This document shows positions 35,620 through 45,149 of a stretch of DNA of 64,000 bases, piece after piece. The stretch spans positions 1,726,501 to 1,790,500 of the forward strand of contig NZ_JBBOWV010000001.1 of assembly GCF_038007305.1 (NCBI RefSeq), given 5' to 3'. Made by a program: the position numbers and the translations under genes. Each line of letters begins with the position of its first letter. Position 1 is the first letter of the stretch. Under the pieces are notes generated by a model, which was given only the letters and a program-made list of their open reading frames with translations, was not told the origin of the DNA and ran no database searches. This DNA is from Solibacillus sp. FSL W7-1436. Its GTDB lineage: Bacteria > Bacillota > Bacilli > Bacillales_A > Planococcaceae.

Positions 35620-36912
35620 TTATTGATCTATAGCGACTTCCAAGTTTGCCTTTTCTTCAGCAATTCGGCTTTCATTTTCTTTTTCAGTAGCTGTAATTTT
35701 TAATTTACGTGTAGCAAGCAGCACGATTGCAGTTGCAACATATAAACTAACGATAACAATTACACCTGCATTAAAGCCGGAGCGGACATCATCCCCTGCA
35801 ATTGTAATTAAGTAACCCGTAATCCAAGGTCCGATGATCCCTGCCATACTGGAGATAGACAATGAAATACCAGTTATAGAACCTACAAGGTTTTTCGGAA
35901 TGATCAGTGTCTTAATCGCAGCATTCAATGGCAGTAAGCTTGTATTCATTATTAAACCAATGCCTAAGAAAACGCATGCTAAAATCGGAGAAGATACTAT
36001 TGTTGTCATCGCGTATGAAGCTGCACCAACAATTAATACGGTAATTAATACGCGGTCATATGATTTAATGAGACTTTTATTTCTCTTAAATAAAAAGTCT
36101 GTAAATTTACCTGCGCAAATTGCAAAGATTGTCCCTGTAATACCCATTCCAGCAAATATTAGACTCATATCCTGCGGCTTAAGACCGACGATCTGAGTCA
36201 GATAAGTAGGTGCCCAAGTAAGTACCCAAGTAGTAATCCACATTGATACGAAACCTACAACTAAAATTGATAATACATAAGGGTTAACGAATACTTTTAA
36301 AATATGTTTAAATGGTACTTCTTTGTTGGAAGCTAGAGATTTAACATCTTCTACTAATGGCTGTTTTGGTTCGTCTCTCATAAAGAAGAAGAAGACAGCC
36401 CATATCAAGCTTGCTACCCCTAACAACGCGAATGTATGCTGCCAGCCAAAGCTTGTAATCCCCGTAACTAAAAGGGGTGCAGCTAAATACGTACCAACAG
36501 TTGTACCGGAAGTCATAATAGCAGTAGCGAGCCCTCGTTGTGAACTATTAAACCAACGTGCAAGATGGACGAGACACATACTTAGCGTACTACCTTCAAA
36601 GAAACCTAAAACAACACGTAGAATAATTAACTGTGTTAATGTTTCTACAAAATAAGCACTTGCTAATGAAATAGTCCATCCAACAGCAATCATCATTAGA
36701 AGGTATTTCGAATTGAAGCGATACGTTAATGTTCCTAATACAATACTTCCGATAGCATATGCAGCAAAGAAGCTGCTTCCGACTAGCCCAAACTGATCGT
36801 AAGTTAAATTCAGCTCGGTCATTATTGGTTCCGCAGCTAATCCTAGAACAGATTTATCCGTGTAGTTTAAAACAGAGAGTAAGAATAAAAATCCTAATAC
36901 AACCCAACGCAT
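35620..36912 (-). CDS. MFS transporter, probably aromatic acid uptake
   Basis: 430 residues with about 12 helices. VLNYTDKSVLGLA near the N-terminus and RVVLGFFEGSTLS with WFNSSQRGLATAI between helices 4 and 5 resemble the anion:cation symporter group of the major facilitator superfamily. Members take up organic anions such as hexuronates and aromatic acids. It sits inside the meta-cleavage island on its own promoter, so uptake of the aromatic substrate is inferred. Confidence 0.82.
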   Translation of the reverse strand: MRWVVLGFLFLLSVLNYTDKSVLGLAAEPIMTELNLTYDQFGLVGSSFFAAYAIGSIVLGTLTYRFNSKYLLMMIAVGWTISLASAYFVETLTQLIILRVVLGFFEGSTLSMCLVHLARWFNSSQRGLATAIMTSGTTVGTYLAAPLLVTGITSFGWQHTFALLGVASLIWAVFFFFMRDEPKQPLVEDVKSLASNKEVPFKHILKVFVNPYVLSILVVGFVSMWITTWVLTWAPTYLTQIVGLKPQDMSLIFAGMGITGTIFAICAGKFTDFLFKRNKSLIKSYDRVLITVLIVGAASYAMTTIVSSPILACVFLGIGLIMNTSLLPLNAAIKTLIIPKNLVGSITGISLSISSMAGIIGPWITGYLITIAGDDVRSGFNAGVIVIVSLYVATAIVLLATRKLKITATEKENESRIAEEKANLEVAIDQ

Positions 36913-37071
36913 GTTAAAGTCCCCCTTGTATTGTCTTATTTTCCATCACCTTGTTAACAGACAAAACACTAGTATTTTCGATAAACTGCTAGGATAATGT
37001 CCCACCTCCATTCGACCTCATATTGAAATAAAATGAGGCAATTTTCATCTTTCCGGTTAAAACTAGGCAAG

Positions 37072-37085
37072 TGATAGCGTTTACA
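37072..37085 (+). promoter_or_regulatory. Catabolite-responsive element (cre) for CcpA
   Basis: TGATAGCGTTTACA fits every position of the cre consensus TGWNANCGNTNWCA. It lies between the divergent MFS gene and the lower-pathway operon, 160 bases from the MFS start codon. CcpA repression during growth on preferred sugars is expected by analogy with Bacillus. Confidence 0.65.
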
Positions 37086-37468
37086 AAATACTTTAAATGC
37101 TTGTACCTTCTTCAAAATTTCGGGCATCTCGAGATGTACCCAATAGAAAAATCCGAATCGGAACCTTTCATGAACAGAATTCTATTGGAAAAAAAATAGT
37201 TTTACAAGATAAAAAAATAACACCGAATTGTATTTTCGAGAAAATACGAAACAATTTTCAGAAAAAAATGAATAATATTTTCTTTGTTATTGAACGCATC
37301 AAATACTGATAAATCTGAAATTTAAACAAAAATTATTCAAAAACCTCACAAATAGAGGAACATGTAATTTTTATTGTTTTTATCAGAATTTTCAATAAAA
37401 AACGTAATGATAATTTTAAATTGACTCCTTTATGATTGAATTAATCAGTTATGGATGGAGGAATGGAG
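37086..37468. other. Long AT-rich intergenic region before the lower aromatic operon
   Basis: About 380 bases with no convincing gene. It carries the promoter region for the flavin reductase operon; a TTGACT near 37425 could be a -35, but no good -10 is visible at the right distance, which fits an activator-dependent promoter. Confidence 0.4.
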
Positions 37469-37942
37469 ATGGATGATCGTCTATTTAGAGATGCAATGGG
37501 GAAGTTTGCTACAGGAGTAACAGTTTTATTAACTGAAAATGAGGGAGAAGTCCACGGAATGACAGCGAACGGTTTCATGTCAGTTTCTTTGAGCCCAAAG
37601 CTTGTTGTCATTTCAATTGGTGAGAAGGCAAAGTTTTTGGAGAAAGTATCAAAATCAAAAAAATATACAGTAAATATATTGGCTGAAGATCAAGAGCATT
37701 ATTCACGTCATTTCGCTGGCAGACCAGGGGATACAGTGGAATTTGAAACATTGGCTGAACAACCGGTACTGAAAGGGGCAATTGCTCAACTCACATGTGA
37801 AGTTGTATCGGAGCATGTTGAGGGGGATCATACATTATTCATCGGCAAAGTAGTAGATTTACGCCTTGAAGAAAAAGATCCTTTGTTATTCTTTGGCGGC
37901 AAATATCGCAAACTAACTGAAATGGAAACGGTAGAGTCATAA
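37469..37942 (+). CDS. Flavin reductase (FMN/FAD:NADH), partner of the two-component monooxygenase
   Basis: 157 residues from the ATG at 37469, 7 bases after GGAGG; two earlier in-frame ATGs overlap or crowd this site. MGKFATGVTVLLTENEGEVHGMTANGFMSVSLSPKLV is the flavin-reductase (HpaC/HsaB) signature region, in pieces RDAMGKFATGVTVL and GMTANGFMSVSLSP. It supplies reduced flavin to the oxygenase at 31439, which lies in the opposite operon. First gene of the lower-pathway operon. Confidence 0.9.
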   Translation: MDDRLFRDAMGKFATGVTVLLTENEGEVHGMTANGFMSVSLSPKLVVISIGEKAKFLEKVSKSKKYTVNILAEDQEHYSRHFAGRPGDTVEFETLAEQPVLKGAIAQLTCEVVSEHVEGDHTLFIGKVVDLRLEEKDPLLFFGGKYRKLTEMETVES

Positions 37943-37956
37943 AGGGGGAGTAACCT

Positions 37957-38751
37957 ATGAATATACAAAAAATGGCTAATGCACTGGCAGAGGCGGAACT
38001 TACAAAACAGCCGATTGCACCATTAACTGAAACTTATGGAAATATTACAGTTGCTGATGCATATTCAGTACAATTATCGCAAATCCGCCAGAAAGTTGAC
38101 GCCGGAGCGAAAATAGAAGGACTGAAAATCGGTCTGACAAGTAAAGCAATGCAGGAAATGTTGAATGTCTATACGCCGGATTACGGCTTTATTCTAGATA
38201 CGATGCTATATGATGAGGTCGAAGGATTATCTACTGAAGCATTTATTCAGCCAAAAGTAGAGTTTGAGATTGCTTTTATTTTAAAGAAAGAATTAAAAGG
38301 ACCGAATGTGACGGTGCAAGATGTAATTGATGCTACTTCTTATGTTGTACCGGCGATCGAAGTAATCGATAGCCGTATTGCGGACTGGAAAATAAAATTT
38401 GAAGATACAGTAGCAGACAATGGGTCATCGGCAGGAGCTATTTTAGGGAAAAAACGGACTTTGCTTAAAGATATAGAGGATATTACAAATATTCAAATGG
38501 TTGTAAAGAAAAATGGTGAGTTTTTAGATGAAGCGACAAGTTCGGCTGTATTAGGGAATCCGCTCAATGCAGTGGTATGGTTAGCAAATGAACTGAGTGA
38601 ATATGATATTTCTGTTAAGCCGGGCATGTTTGTTTTATCAGGGGCTTTGTCAAAAGCGGTTCCCTTCGAAGCAGGCGATGAATTCGAGGCTGATTTTGGT
38701 GTACTTGGAAAAGTAAACGCTATCATTTCGAAGGAAGTGGTGAAAAAATGA
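37957..38751 (+). CDS. 2-Hydroxypenta-2,4-dienoate hydratase (2-keto-4-pentenoate hydratase)
   Basis: 264 residues, the length of MhpD/DmpE-type hydratases. [28 protein letters not shown] and [17 protein letters not shown] are the metal and substrate motifs. It hydrates the dienoate released by the hydrolase to 4-hydroxy-2-oxovalerate. The related 4-oxalocrotonate decarboxylase is similar in sequence, but the island has a hydrolase route and no tautomerase or semialdehyde dehydrogenase, favouring hydratase. AAAGGGGGAG precedes the ATG; the stop overlaps the next gene. Confidence 0.85.
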   Translation: MNIQKMANALAEAELTKQPIAPLTETYGNITVADAYSVQLSQIRQKVDAGAKIEGLKIGLTSKAMQEMLNVYTPDYGFILDTMLYDEVEGLSTEAFIQPKVEFEIAFILKKELKGPNVTVQDVIDATSYVVPAIEVIDSRIADWKIKFEDTVADNGSSAGAILGKKRTLLKDIEDITNIQMVVKKNGEFLDEATSSAVLGNPLNAVVWLANELSEYDISVKPGMFVLSGALSKAVPFEAGDEFEADFGVLGKVNAIISKEVVKK

Positions 38752-39638
38752 AAAAACTTAAAGTAGGAATTTTGGGATCGGGAAATATCGGGACAGATTT
38801 AATGTATAAAATTGAGCGCAGTCCATTATTGGAAATGAGTGTTATGGTAGGTATCGATCCGGAATCTGATGGATTAAAACGTGCGAAAAACCGCGGCTAT
38901 AATATTATTTCAAATGGAATTGAAGGCTTAATGGAACGCCTTGAATTAGTTGATATCGTATATGATGCAACAAGTGCATATGCCCATAAGCATAATAGCG
39001 ATTTATTAACGGCGAAAGGTAAGAAAGTGATCGATTTAACACCAGCAGCAATTGGACCATTTACTGTTCCGCCAGTAAATTTAAAAGAACATATCGAAAA
39101 ACCAAATGTGAATATGGTTACTTGCGGCGGTCAAGCTACTATTCCGATCATTCATGCTATCAGCCGTATTGTGCCGGTAGACTATGCGGAAATTGTCGCA
39201 ACGATTGCGAGTCTTTCTGCAGGTCCAGGTACTAGAGCGAATATTGATGAATTCACAAGTACAACATCAAAAGCGATTGAAGTAGTTGGCGGCGCTAAAA
39301 GAGGGAAAGCCATTATTCTATTAAACCCTGCAGAACCGCCGATTATTATGCGTGATGCAATTCATGTTTTAGTAGAAAAAGAAGGCCACGAAGAAGCGAT
39401 TCAAAAATCGATTCTGGAAATGGTAAAGGAAGTACAGTCTTATGTACCGGGCTATACATTAAAAGCAACACCAATTTTTGAAGGCAAAAAAGTATCTGTA
39501 TTTGTTGAAGTGAATGGTGCAGCTGACTATTTGCCTGCATACGCTGGAAATCTGGACATTATGACGGCAGCCGCAGTCCAAGTCGGCAACGAAATGGCAC
39601 GTCACCATTTACAACTTGAAAAGGAGGTCATCCTATGA
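38748..39638 (+). CDS. Acetaldehyde dehydrogenase (acylating)
   Basis: 296 residues, typical of DmpF/MhpF/HsaG. NAD-binding [10 protein letters not shown] starts the protein; the catalytic Cys is in [12 protein letters not shown]. It converts acetaldehyde from the aldolase into acetyl-CoA with NAD and CoA. It overlaps the hydratase and the aldolase by 4 bases each (ATGA junctions), consistent with translational coupling and with the channelled aldolase-dehydrogenase complex known for this pair. Confidence 0.95.
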   Translation: MKKLKVGILGSGNIGTDLMYKIERSPLLEMSVMVGIDPESDGLKRAKNRGYNIISNGIEGLMERLELVDIVYDATSAYAHKHNSDLLTAKGKKVIDLTPAAIGPFTVPPVNLKEHIEKPNVNMVTCGGQATIPIIHAISRIVPVDYAEIVATIASLSAGPGTRANIDEFTSTTSKAIEVVGGAKRGKAIILLNPAEPPIIMRDAIHVLVEKEGHEEAIQKSILEMVKEVQSYVPGYTLKATPIFEGKKVSVFVEVNGAADYLPAYAGNLDIMTAAAVQVGNEMARHHLQLEKEVIL

Positions 39639-40627
39639 CCTTGAATATATTAGATGTATCATTACGAGATGGAAGTCACTCGGTACGTCACTCATTTACT
39701 GAAGAACAAGTCCGCGCTGCTGCAAAAGGCTTAAATGCAGCAGGTGTACGCTATTTTGAGGTATCACACGGGGATGGTTTGGGAGGCTCTTCATTACAGT
39801 ACGGTTTGTCTGCGACAGATGAACTGAAGCTTATTGAAGCAGCTGTTTCAGAGTGTACAACATCAGAAGTTGCCGTGTTATTGATTCCCGGAATCGGTAC
39901 AAAAAAAGATTTAGAAAATGCATCAAAACTAGGAGCGAAGATGGTTCGTGTAGCAACTCATGTAACTGAAGCAGATGTAGCGGCACAACATATCGAACTG
40001 GCTCGAAACCTGGGATTGAAAACTGCCGGATTTTTAATGATGAGCCATATGGCAAGTGTTGAAAAAGTTGTAGAGCAAGCAAAGTTATTTGAAAGCTATG
40101 GAGCGGAAATTGTGTATGTAACGGATTCTGCAGGAGCAATGTTACCTAATGATGTAACAGAAAAAATTAAAGCGCTTAAGCAAAACCTGCAGTGTGAAAT
40201 TGGTTTTCATGCCCATAATAATTTATCGATGGCAATGGCAAATACAGTTGCAGCGGTAGAGGCAGGAGCGACTTATCTTGATGGAAGTTTGCGTGCATTA
40301 GGTGCAGGTGCAGGTAATACGCAAACAGAAGTGATGGTAGCGGTTTTAGAAAAACTAGGCTATGAAACGGGCATTGATTTGTATAAATTAATGGACTTAG
40401 CAAATGATGTAATTGCACCGCTTATGCAGCAGTCCCAAGAAATAACGAGCAGCAGTTTAACTTTAGGCTATGCGGGTGTTTATTCAAGCTTCCTGTTACA
40501 TGCTCAAAAAGCTGCTAAACAATTCGGTGTCGATGAGCGTGATCTTCTAATGAAAATCGGCCAAATGAAAGCAGTCGGTGGTCAAGAAGACTTAATTTAT
40601 GAAGTAGCACAAAATCTGACTAGATAA
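39635..40627 (+). CDS. 4-Hydroxy-2-oxovalerate aldolase
   Basis: 330 residues, typical of DmpG/MhpE/Hsa[16 protein letters not shown] carries the catalytic Arg and metal Asp, and [14 protein letters not shown] the two metal His. It splits 4-hydroxy-2-oxovalerate into pyruvate and acetaldehyde, passing the latter to its partner dehydrogenase. It overlaps the upstream gene by 4 bases and is followed after 19 bases by the RibF-like gene. Confidence 0.95.
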   Translation: MTLNILDVSLRDGSHSVRHSFTEEQVRAAAKGLNAAGVRYFEVSHGDGLGGSSLQYGLSATDELKLIEAAVSECTTSEVAVLLIPGIGTKKDLENASKLGAKMVRVATHVTEADVAAQHIELARNLGLKTAGFLMMSHMASVEKVVEQAKLFESYGAEIVYVTDSAGAMLPNDVTEKIKALKQNLQCEIGFHAHNNLSMAMANTVAAVEAGATYLDGSLRALGAGAGNTQTEVMVAVLEKLGYETGIDLYKLMDLANDVIAPLMQQSQEITSSSLTLGYAGVYSSFLLHAQKAAKQFGVDERDLLMKIGQMKAVGGQEDLIYEVAQNLTR

Positions 40628-40646
40628 GGAAAAGGAGAGAATCGCG

Positions 40647-41435
40647 ATGAAGGTAGTCTATGTGAATGCTAATAACTTACAAGAGATTAAACAATCAGCT
40701 CCCCATGTTGCAATGGCACTTGGTTATTTTGATGGTGTGCATTTAGGGCACCAGAAAGTAATACAGACGGCTAAAGAAAAAGCAAATGCACAGAATTTAT
40801 CATTGGCGGTTCTCTCTTTTTTTCCGCATCCTAAAAGTGTGATATTTTCTGACGCAGAGGTTGCCTATCTGGAACCACTGGATCAAAAGATTGAAAAACT
40901 TAAAAATCTTGAAGTGGACATTTTTTATATTGTAGAGTTTACAAAAAAATTAGCAAAAGTAGAAGCTGACGACTTCTTGGATGATTATATTATAGGTTTA
41001 AATGCAAAAGAGATTATTTGCGGTTTTGACTACACATATGGAACAAAAGCCAGTGGAACAGTTGAAACGTTAGCAGTGTATGCGGCCAAGCAGCAAGTAG
41101 GCCTGACTGTTGTAGAAGAACTAAAATGGAATAATCAAAAAATCAGTTCGTCTTTAATACGGAAGCACTTAAAAGAACGGAACCTTAGCGAACTGCCAAG
41201 CCTTTTAGGCGACTTTTATCAAACTAAGTATTGTAAAAAGAATGGTTTATTACCGAATTATTCACTGCCCGATATAGGTAGTTATAGAGTATTGATTGAA
41301 GATAGCCATTCTTATATTGAATGTGTCGCAACGGTAAAGTGTAAAAAATATATTCAGATTCACCATGAAATATCCACATTGCCGAATTTATTGACGATAC
41401 AGTGGATTGATCAATTCAGTTCTGTGCCGAGCTGA
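40647..41435 (+). CDS. RibF-like FAD synthetase with degenerate riboflavin kinase half
   Basis: 262 residues against about 315 for full RibF. The adenylyltransferase half is intact: GYFDGVHLGH (26-35), SFFPHPKSV and ISSSLIRKHL (166-175). The C-terminal kinase domain is short and lacks its PTAN motif, so it probably only makes FAD from FMN. GGAGAG precedes the ATG 19 bases after the aldolase. A flavin cofactor enzyme inside the aromatic operon suggests a dedicated FAD supply for the two-component monooxygenase. Confidence 0.8.
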   Translation: MKVVYVNANNLQEIKQSAPHVAMALGYFDGVHLGHQKVIQTAKEKANAQNLSLAVLSFFPHPKSVIFSDAEVAYLEPLDQKIEKLKNLEVDIFYIVEFTKKLAKVEADDFLDDYIIGLNAKEIICGFDYTYGTKASGTVETLAVYAAKQQVGLTVVEELKWNNQKISSSLIRKHLKERNLSELPSLLGDFYQTKYCKKNGLLPNYSLPDIGSYRVLIEDSHSYIECVATVKCKKYIQIHHEISTLPNLLTIQWIDQFSSVPS

Positions 41436-41508
41436 TTCTTCCACCCTATATAATAGAAGCAATCCATATTTTAATATTTGCCTATATAGTTGGAAAACTC
41501 CGCAAAAA

Positions 41509-41542
41509 GAGGGTCCTGTCTAAATATTTAGACAGGACCCTC
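41509..41542. terminator. Bidirectional terminator, perfect palindrome
   Basis: GAGGGTCCTGTCTAAAT is followed directly by its exact complement, a 34-base perfect palindrome between the convergent aromatic operon and ABC transporter. On the minus strand it is followed by TTTTTGCG. Confidence 0.8.
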
Positions 41543-41548
41543 CTACAT

Positions 41549-42292
41549 TTATTTCAGCATTGTCGTCTTAAGAAATTCTTTCGTTCGTTCTTCTTTCGGA
41601 TTGTGGAAAAACTGATCAGGGGTACCGCGTTCGATAATTTCCCCATCATGCATATACACGATCTTGTCGGCCACTTCTTTGGCGAAGCCCATTTCATGGG
41701 TTACAACAACCATTGTCATACCTTCTTGAGCCAGTTCTTTCATCGTCGTTAAAACTTCTCCGACTAGCTCGGGGTCAAGCGCTGATGTCGGTTCATCGAA
41801 AAGCATGATGTCCGGTTCCATTGCAAGTGCTCGGGCGATTGCTACCCGTTGTTTTTGCCCGCCGGATAGTTTGTTAGGATAGACATCGGCCTTATCTTCC
41901 AGGCCGACTTTTTCCAGCAGCTGTTTTGCTTTCGAAATTGCGTCCTTTTTGTCAATGCCCTTAACCATTACCGGAGCTTCAATAATATTTTCCAAAACAG
42001 TTTTGTGGGGGAATAAATTGAAATGTTGAAATACCATTCCTACCTTTTCCCGTATGTTGTTAAGGTTATCATTTTTCGGATCGACTTCTTTGCCCCCAAT
42101 TGTGATACTGCCGCTGTCCTTTCTTTCTAAAAAGTTCAGACAGCGAAGAAGAGTACTTTTCCCCGAGCCACTCGATCCTATTAAACAAACAACATCGCTT
42201 TCGAAAACAGTCATATCGATATTTTTTAATACATGTAAGTCTCCAAATGACTTATTTAATTGATTAATTTTAATCATTTCTTTTGCTTCCAT
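41549..42292 (-). CDS. Polar amino acid ABC transporter, ATP-binding protein
   Basis: 247 residues. Walker [10 protein letters not shown], signature [15 protein letters not shown], Walker [16 protein letters not shown] and the switch His in VVTHEMGF are all present and typical of GlnQ-type importers. It energises the uptake of an amino acid through the permease and binding protein encoded upstream on the same strand. AGGAGG lies 7 bases before the ATG at 42292. Confidence 0.93.
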   Translation of the reverse strand: MEAKEMIKINQLNKSFGDLHVLKNIDMTVFESDVVCLIGSSGSGKSTLLRCLNFLERKDSGSITIGGKEVDPKNDNLNNIREKVGMVFQHFNLFPHKTVLENIIEAPVMVKGIDKKDAISKAKQLLEKVGLEDKADVYPNKLSGGQKQRVAIARALAMEPDIMLFDEPTSALDPELVGEVLTTMKELAQEGMTMVVVTHEMGFAKEVADKIVYMHDGEIIERGTPDQFFHNPKEERTKEFLKTTMLK

Positions 42293-42304
42293 TGCTTACG
42301 CCTC

Positions 42305-42970
42305 CTACCTGTCGCTAATTGCCAATCTCTTTTCGAAACGGTTTACTAAGAATGTTAATAACGCCACTAACACTAAGTAGTAGATCGCTACGATGAGTAA
42401 ATAGGTCATTTCGTCAAAGTTATTAGATCCTAGTGTTGTCGCTACATTAAAGAGTTCATTCATCGAGATGAATGCGGCTAACGAAGAATCTTTCAAACCG
42501 ATAATGAATTGGTTGCCCAATGGAGGGAGCGCACGGCGGAATGCCTGCGGGAGTATAATTCTTCTTAAAGTCAGAACTTTTGTCATCCCTAAAGAACGTC
42601 CTGCCTCCATCTGGCCTTTATCGACTCCTTGGATCGTACCTCGAAGAATTTCTGAAATGTATGCGCCATTATGAAGCGCCAAAGCAAGTGAAGCAGCCCA
42701 GAAATCAGGAAGAAGGAAAATTCCGCTTAGTCCGAAGTACAGAATAAAGATTTGAACGATTAGCGGTGTACCACGAACTAAAAAGACATAAGTATCTGAA
42801 ATGAGTTCTAATACTTTAAATTTGGAAATTTTCATTAACGCAAAGAAAAGCCCGATTACTATACCGATTAAAATGGATACAACCGTCAGCTCCAATGTTA
42901 AGAGCATGGCTTTAAGGAATACATCTTTTGTATCTACTAATACTTCTAGAAAATGTGAAAAACTTGGCAC
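42305..42970 (-). CDS. Polar amino acid ABC transporter, permease
   Basis: 221 residues with about five helices. The EAA motif region ALHNGAYISEILRGTIQGVDKGQMEAGRSLGM, in pieces NGAYISEILRG and QMEAGRSLGM, is that of HisMQ-type permeases. One gene suffices as a homodimer. GTG start after AAGGA. Twelve bases separate it from the ATPase gene. Confidence 0.92.
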   Translation of the reverse strand: MPSFSHFLEVLVDTKDVFLKAMLLTLELTVVSILIGIVIGLFFALMKISKFKVLELISDTYVFLVRGTPLIVQIFILYFGLSGIFLLPDFWAASLALALHNGAYISEILRGTIQGVDKGQMEAGRSLGMTKVLTLRRIILPQAFRRALPPLGNQFIIGLKDSSLAAFISMNELFNVATTLGSNNFDEMTYLLIVAIYYLVLVALLTFLVNRFEKRLAISDR

Positions 42971-43004
42971 TGTACCTACGTCCTTTCTTATTTAGAGGAT
43001 TGAA

Positions 43005-43790
43005 TTATTCAGGTTTTTTTGTAATGTCCTCACCAAAATACTTCATGCTTATCCGAGTAAGAGTTCCATCTTCCCGGAGTTTTTCCAGCGCCTCGTTTAC
43101 TCGCTTTAATAGGTTAGGGTTATCCTGAGGGAGTACAATCGCTTGTTCACTTCGTTCGATTAACTGCTGCCCTTCAACTTTAAACCCTTCTTTTGCGGCA
43201 TTTTTTCCGGTAACAAAGTCGGTGATTACCGCATCATGACGACCGCTGTTTAATGCCTGCAAAGCAGTGATATCGCTGTCATAGGTTTTAACATTATCGG
43301 TATACCTGGAGGCTGTATCGGCATAGGTTGACCCTTTAGCTACAGCAACTTCTTTTCCGGCTAAATCATCAACAGTTTTGATTTCACTATCTGGTCGGGT
43401 GAAAATCTGCGGTCCAGAATAATAGTAGGGGGTAGAGAAAGCAACATGTTTGCTTCGCTGTGGATTAATCGTGTGGCTGGCAACAGCAACATCTGCACGG
43501 CCAGTCTTGACTCCTTCTACAATACCTTTAAACTTGATCCGCTTTTGAACCGGTTCAAGACCGAGCTCTTTTGCGATCGCTTCACCAACTTCGATATCAA
43601 AACCTGACATTGAAAGGTCCTCATCGTTTACATAACTAAATGGTTTAAATTCGCCAGATGCAGCAAAAACAAACTGATCTTTATGTATCAGTTCAGATCC
43701 ATCGGCAAGCTTTTCTTTCTCCGCACAAGCTGATAGGAAGCAGGCCGCGATAAAACTGAATATCAAAATTAACTTTTTTTCCAACCGCAT
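43005..43790 (-). CDS. Polar amino acid ABC transporter, substrate-binding lipoprotein
   Basis: About 261 residues. A lipobox LSAC near residue 22 anchors it outside. FKPFSYVNDEDLSMSGFDIEVGEAIAKELG and DVAVASHTINPQRSKHVAFSTPYYY are the SBP family 3 pattern, here quoted in part: SGFDIEVGEAIAKELG. The ATG at 43790 is 12 bases from GAGGAG; a TTG at 43802 abuts it, so the exact start is unsure. The amino acid carried (for example glutamine, arginine or cystine) cannot be decided. Confidence 0.9.
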   Translation of the reverse strand: MRLEKKLILIFSFIAACFLSACAEKEKLADGSELIHKDQFVFAASGEFKPFSYVNDEDLSMSGFDIEVGEAIAKELGLEPVQKRIKFKGIVEGVKTGRADVAVASHTINPQRSKHVAFSTPYYYSGPQIFTRPDSEIKTVDDLAGKEVAVAKGSTYADTASRYTDNVKTYDSDITALQALNSGRHDAVITDFVTGKNAAKEGFKVEGQQLIERSEQAIVLPQDNPNLLKRVNEALEKLREDGTLTRISMKYFGEDITKKPE

Positions 43791-43990
43791 ATTACGTTTC
43801 AACTCCTCTCATGAATTTCTGCAATCTATTTTGCTAAGTATGTTACTAATAAGTGTGAATACCCTTTTAATAATTCTAATAAACAAGGAGTGTCATAATT
43901 TGGACAAACTTAATACGATTTTTTTCAGCCGAAAATGTCGAGTATTTTTATAATTGCTTTGCTAATATGTATCCATGAAGGAGGGATATA

Positions 43991-44854
43991 TTGCTAAAAG
44001 AATTAAATCAGGTGATTGAATATATTGAAGAACATTTAACCGAGGACTTGTCTCTTGAAAGCATTGCAAATTATGCCGGGGTTTCCGATTACCACTTTAG
44101 AACTGTATTTTTTCATCTTTCAGGGATGACATTAAATGAGTATGTAAAAAACAGAAAACTATCGGAAGCGAATAAAGATTTACTGAATGGAGAAAGGGTA
44201 ACGGACGTTGCATTTAAATATGGTTACCAGTCAGTCGACGGTTTTACTAGGGCTTTTAAAAAATGGTGTGATTGCTTACCTTCGGATGTCATCAAAAAGA
44301 AAATAAGCAAGTCATTTCCTAAACTCACATTCGTAATTACAGTAAAAGGAGGAGTATCTATGGAATGGAGAATTGAAGATAAACAAGCGTTTAATTTAGC
44401 AGGGGTAAGCAAACGTGTGCCGATCCAGTTTGAAGGGGTCAATCAGGAAATCGTAAAGCTGGCCCAAAGCATAACGGAAGAACAAAGAAAAGAAATGCAT
44501 GCACTGCAAAATATAGAGCCTTTTGAAATTGTAAATGCATCTTATCATGCTGAGGCGAATTTCCTGAAAGAAGAAGGGGAGTTAACGCACCTGATCGGTG
44601 TCTTAACGACGGAAACTGAAGTCAGTGATCGATTAGACAAAGTACGAGTTGAAGCATGTACGTGGGCGGTATTTCCGAACGAAGGACCATTTCCTTCCAC
44701 GCTGCAGGAAACGATGGCTAAAACATACTCGGAATGGCTACCTACTTCCGATTATGAAATTATCCAAGCACCAACTTTTTCATTTACTAAAATGGATGAA
44801 AATAAAAAAGGTTATGCATACAGTGAAATTTGGCTTCCTGTCAGAAAAAAATAA
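43991..44854 (+). CDS. AraC-family regulator with GyrI-like effector domain
   Basis: 287 residues from TTG at 43991, 8 bases after AAGGAGGG. Residues 1-105 hold two helix-turn-helix motifs of the AraC type (LSLESIANYAGVSDYHFRTVF and VTDVAFKYGYQSVDGFTRAFKKW). Residues 118-287 form a GyrI/Rob-like ligand-binding domain (FPNEGPFPSTLQETM, EIWLPVRKK). Such proteins respond to hydrophobic drugs or metabolites. The amino-acid transporter is divergent, but there is no proof that it is the target. Confidence 0.9.
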   Translation: MLKELNQVIEYIEEHLTEDLSLESIANYAGVSDYHFRTVFFHLSGMTLNEYVKNRKLSEANKDLLNGERVTDVAFKYGYQSVDGFTRAFKKWCDCLPSDVIKKKISKSFPKLTFVITVKGGVSMEWRIEDKQAFNLAGVSKRVPIQFEGVNQEIVKLAQSITEEQRKEMHALQNIEPFEIVNASYHAEANFLKEEGELTHLIGVLTTETEVSDRLDKVRVEACTWAVFPNEGPFPSTLQETMAKTYSEWLPTSDYEIIQAPTFSFTKMDENKKGYAYSEIWLPVRKK

Positions 44855-44922
44855 TAGGCAGGATATCCTTGTAATAAGGTAGAACAAGTATAACTGAAGT
44901 ATAAATAGCTGGAGGAGATAGA

Positions 44923-45096
44923 GTGGCCCTAATCATACCAAAATGTATGAAATGCAATAATGAAATTAAAGAGGATGAACAAGTATTGGTTCAAATGCGT
45001 TACCCGAAGCGAAAAGGGTTTACGGAAATCAAAGCTTATCTGAATCTGGAAGGCAAATTTATTTGTGAAAAGTGTTCTGAGAAAATTAATATTTAA
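44923..45096 (+). CDS. Small zinc-ribbon protein, 57 residues
   Basis: GTG start 7 bases after GGAGG. The product begins MALIIPKCMKCNNEIKEDEQ and ends with FICEKCSEKINI: two CxxC pairs (Cys8/11 and Cys49/52) that can bind one zinc, around a basic RYPKRKGFTEIKAYL middle. Homologues in Bacillus databases are often wrongly labelled as an iron-hydroxamate transport protein, to my recollection. Real role unknown. Confidence 0.7.
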   Translation: MALIIPKCMKCNNEIKEDEQVLVQMRYPKRKGFTEIKAYLNLEGKFICEKCSEKINI

Positions 45097-45149
45097 ACAT
45101 ATGAAAGTTGCTCCTTTTGTAAATGATTCTGGAGCAACTTTTCGTATGT

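Noticed and set aside
37097-37309. 70-codon frame in the gap before the flavin reductase
   Set aside because: Basic, low-complexity product with no ribosome site; the region looks like regulatory AT-rich DNA.
41509-41542. Operator role for the 34-base perfect palindrome
   Set aside because: It lies between convergent genes and is followed by a T-run; a terminator explains it fully.
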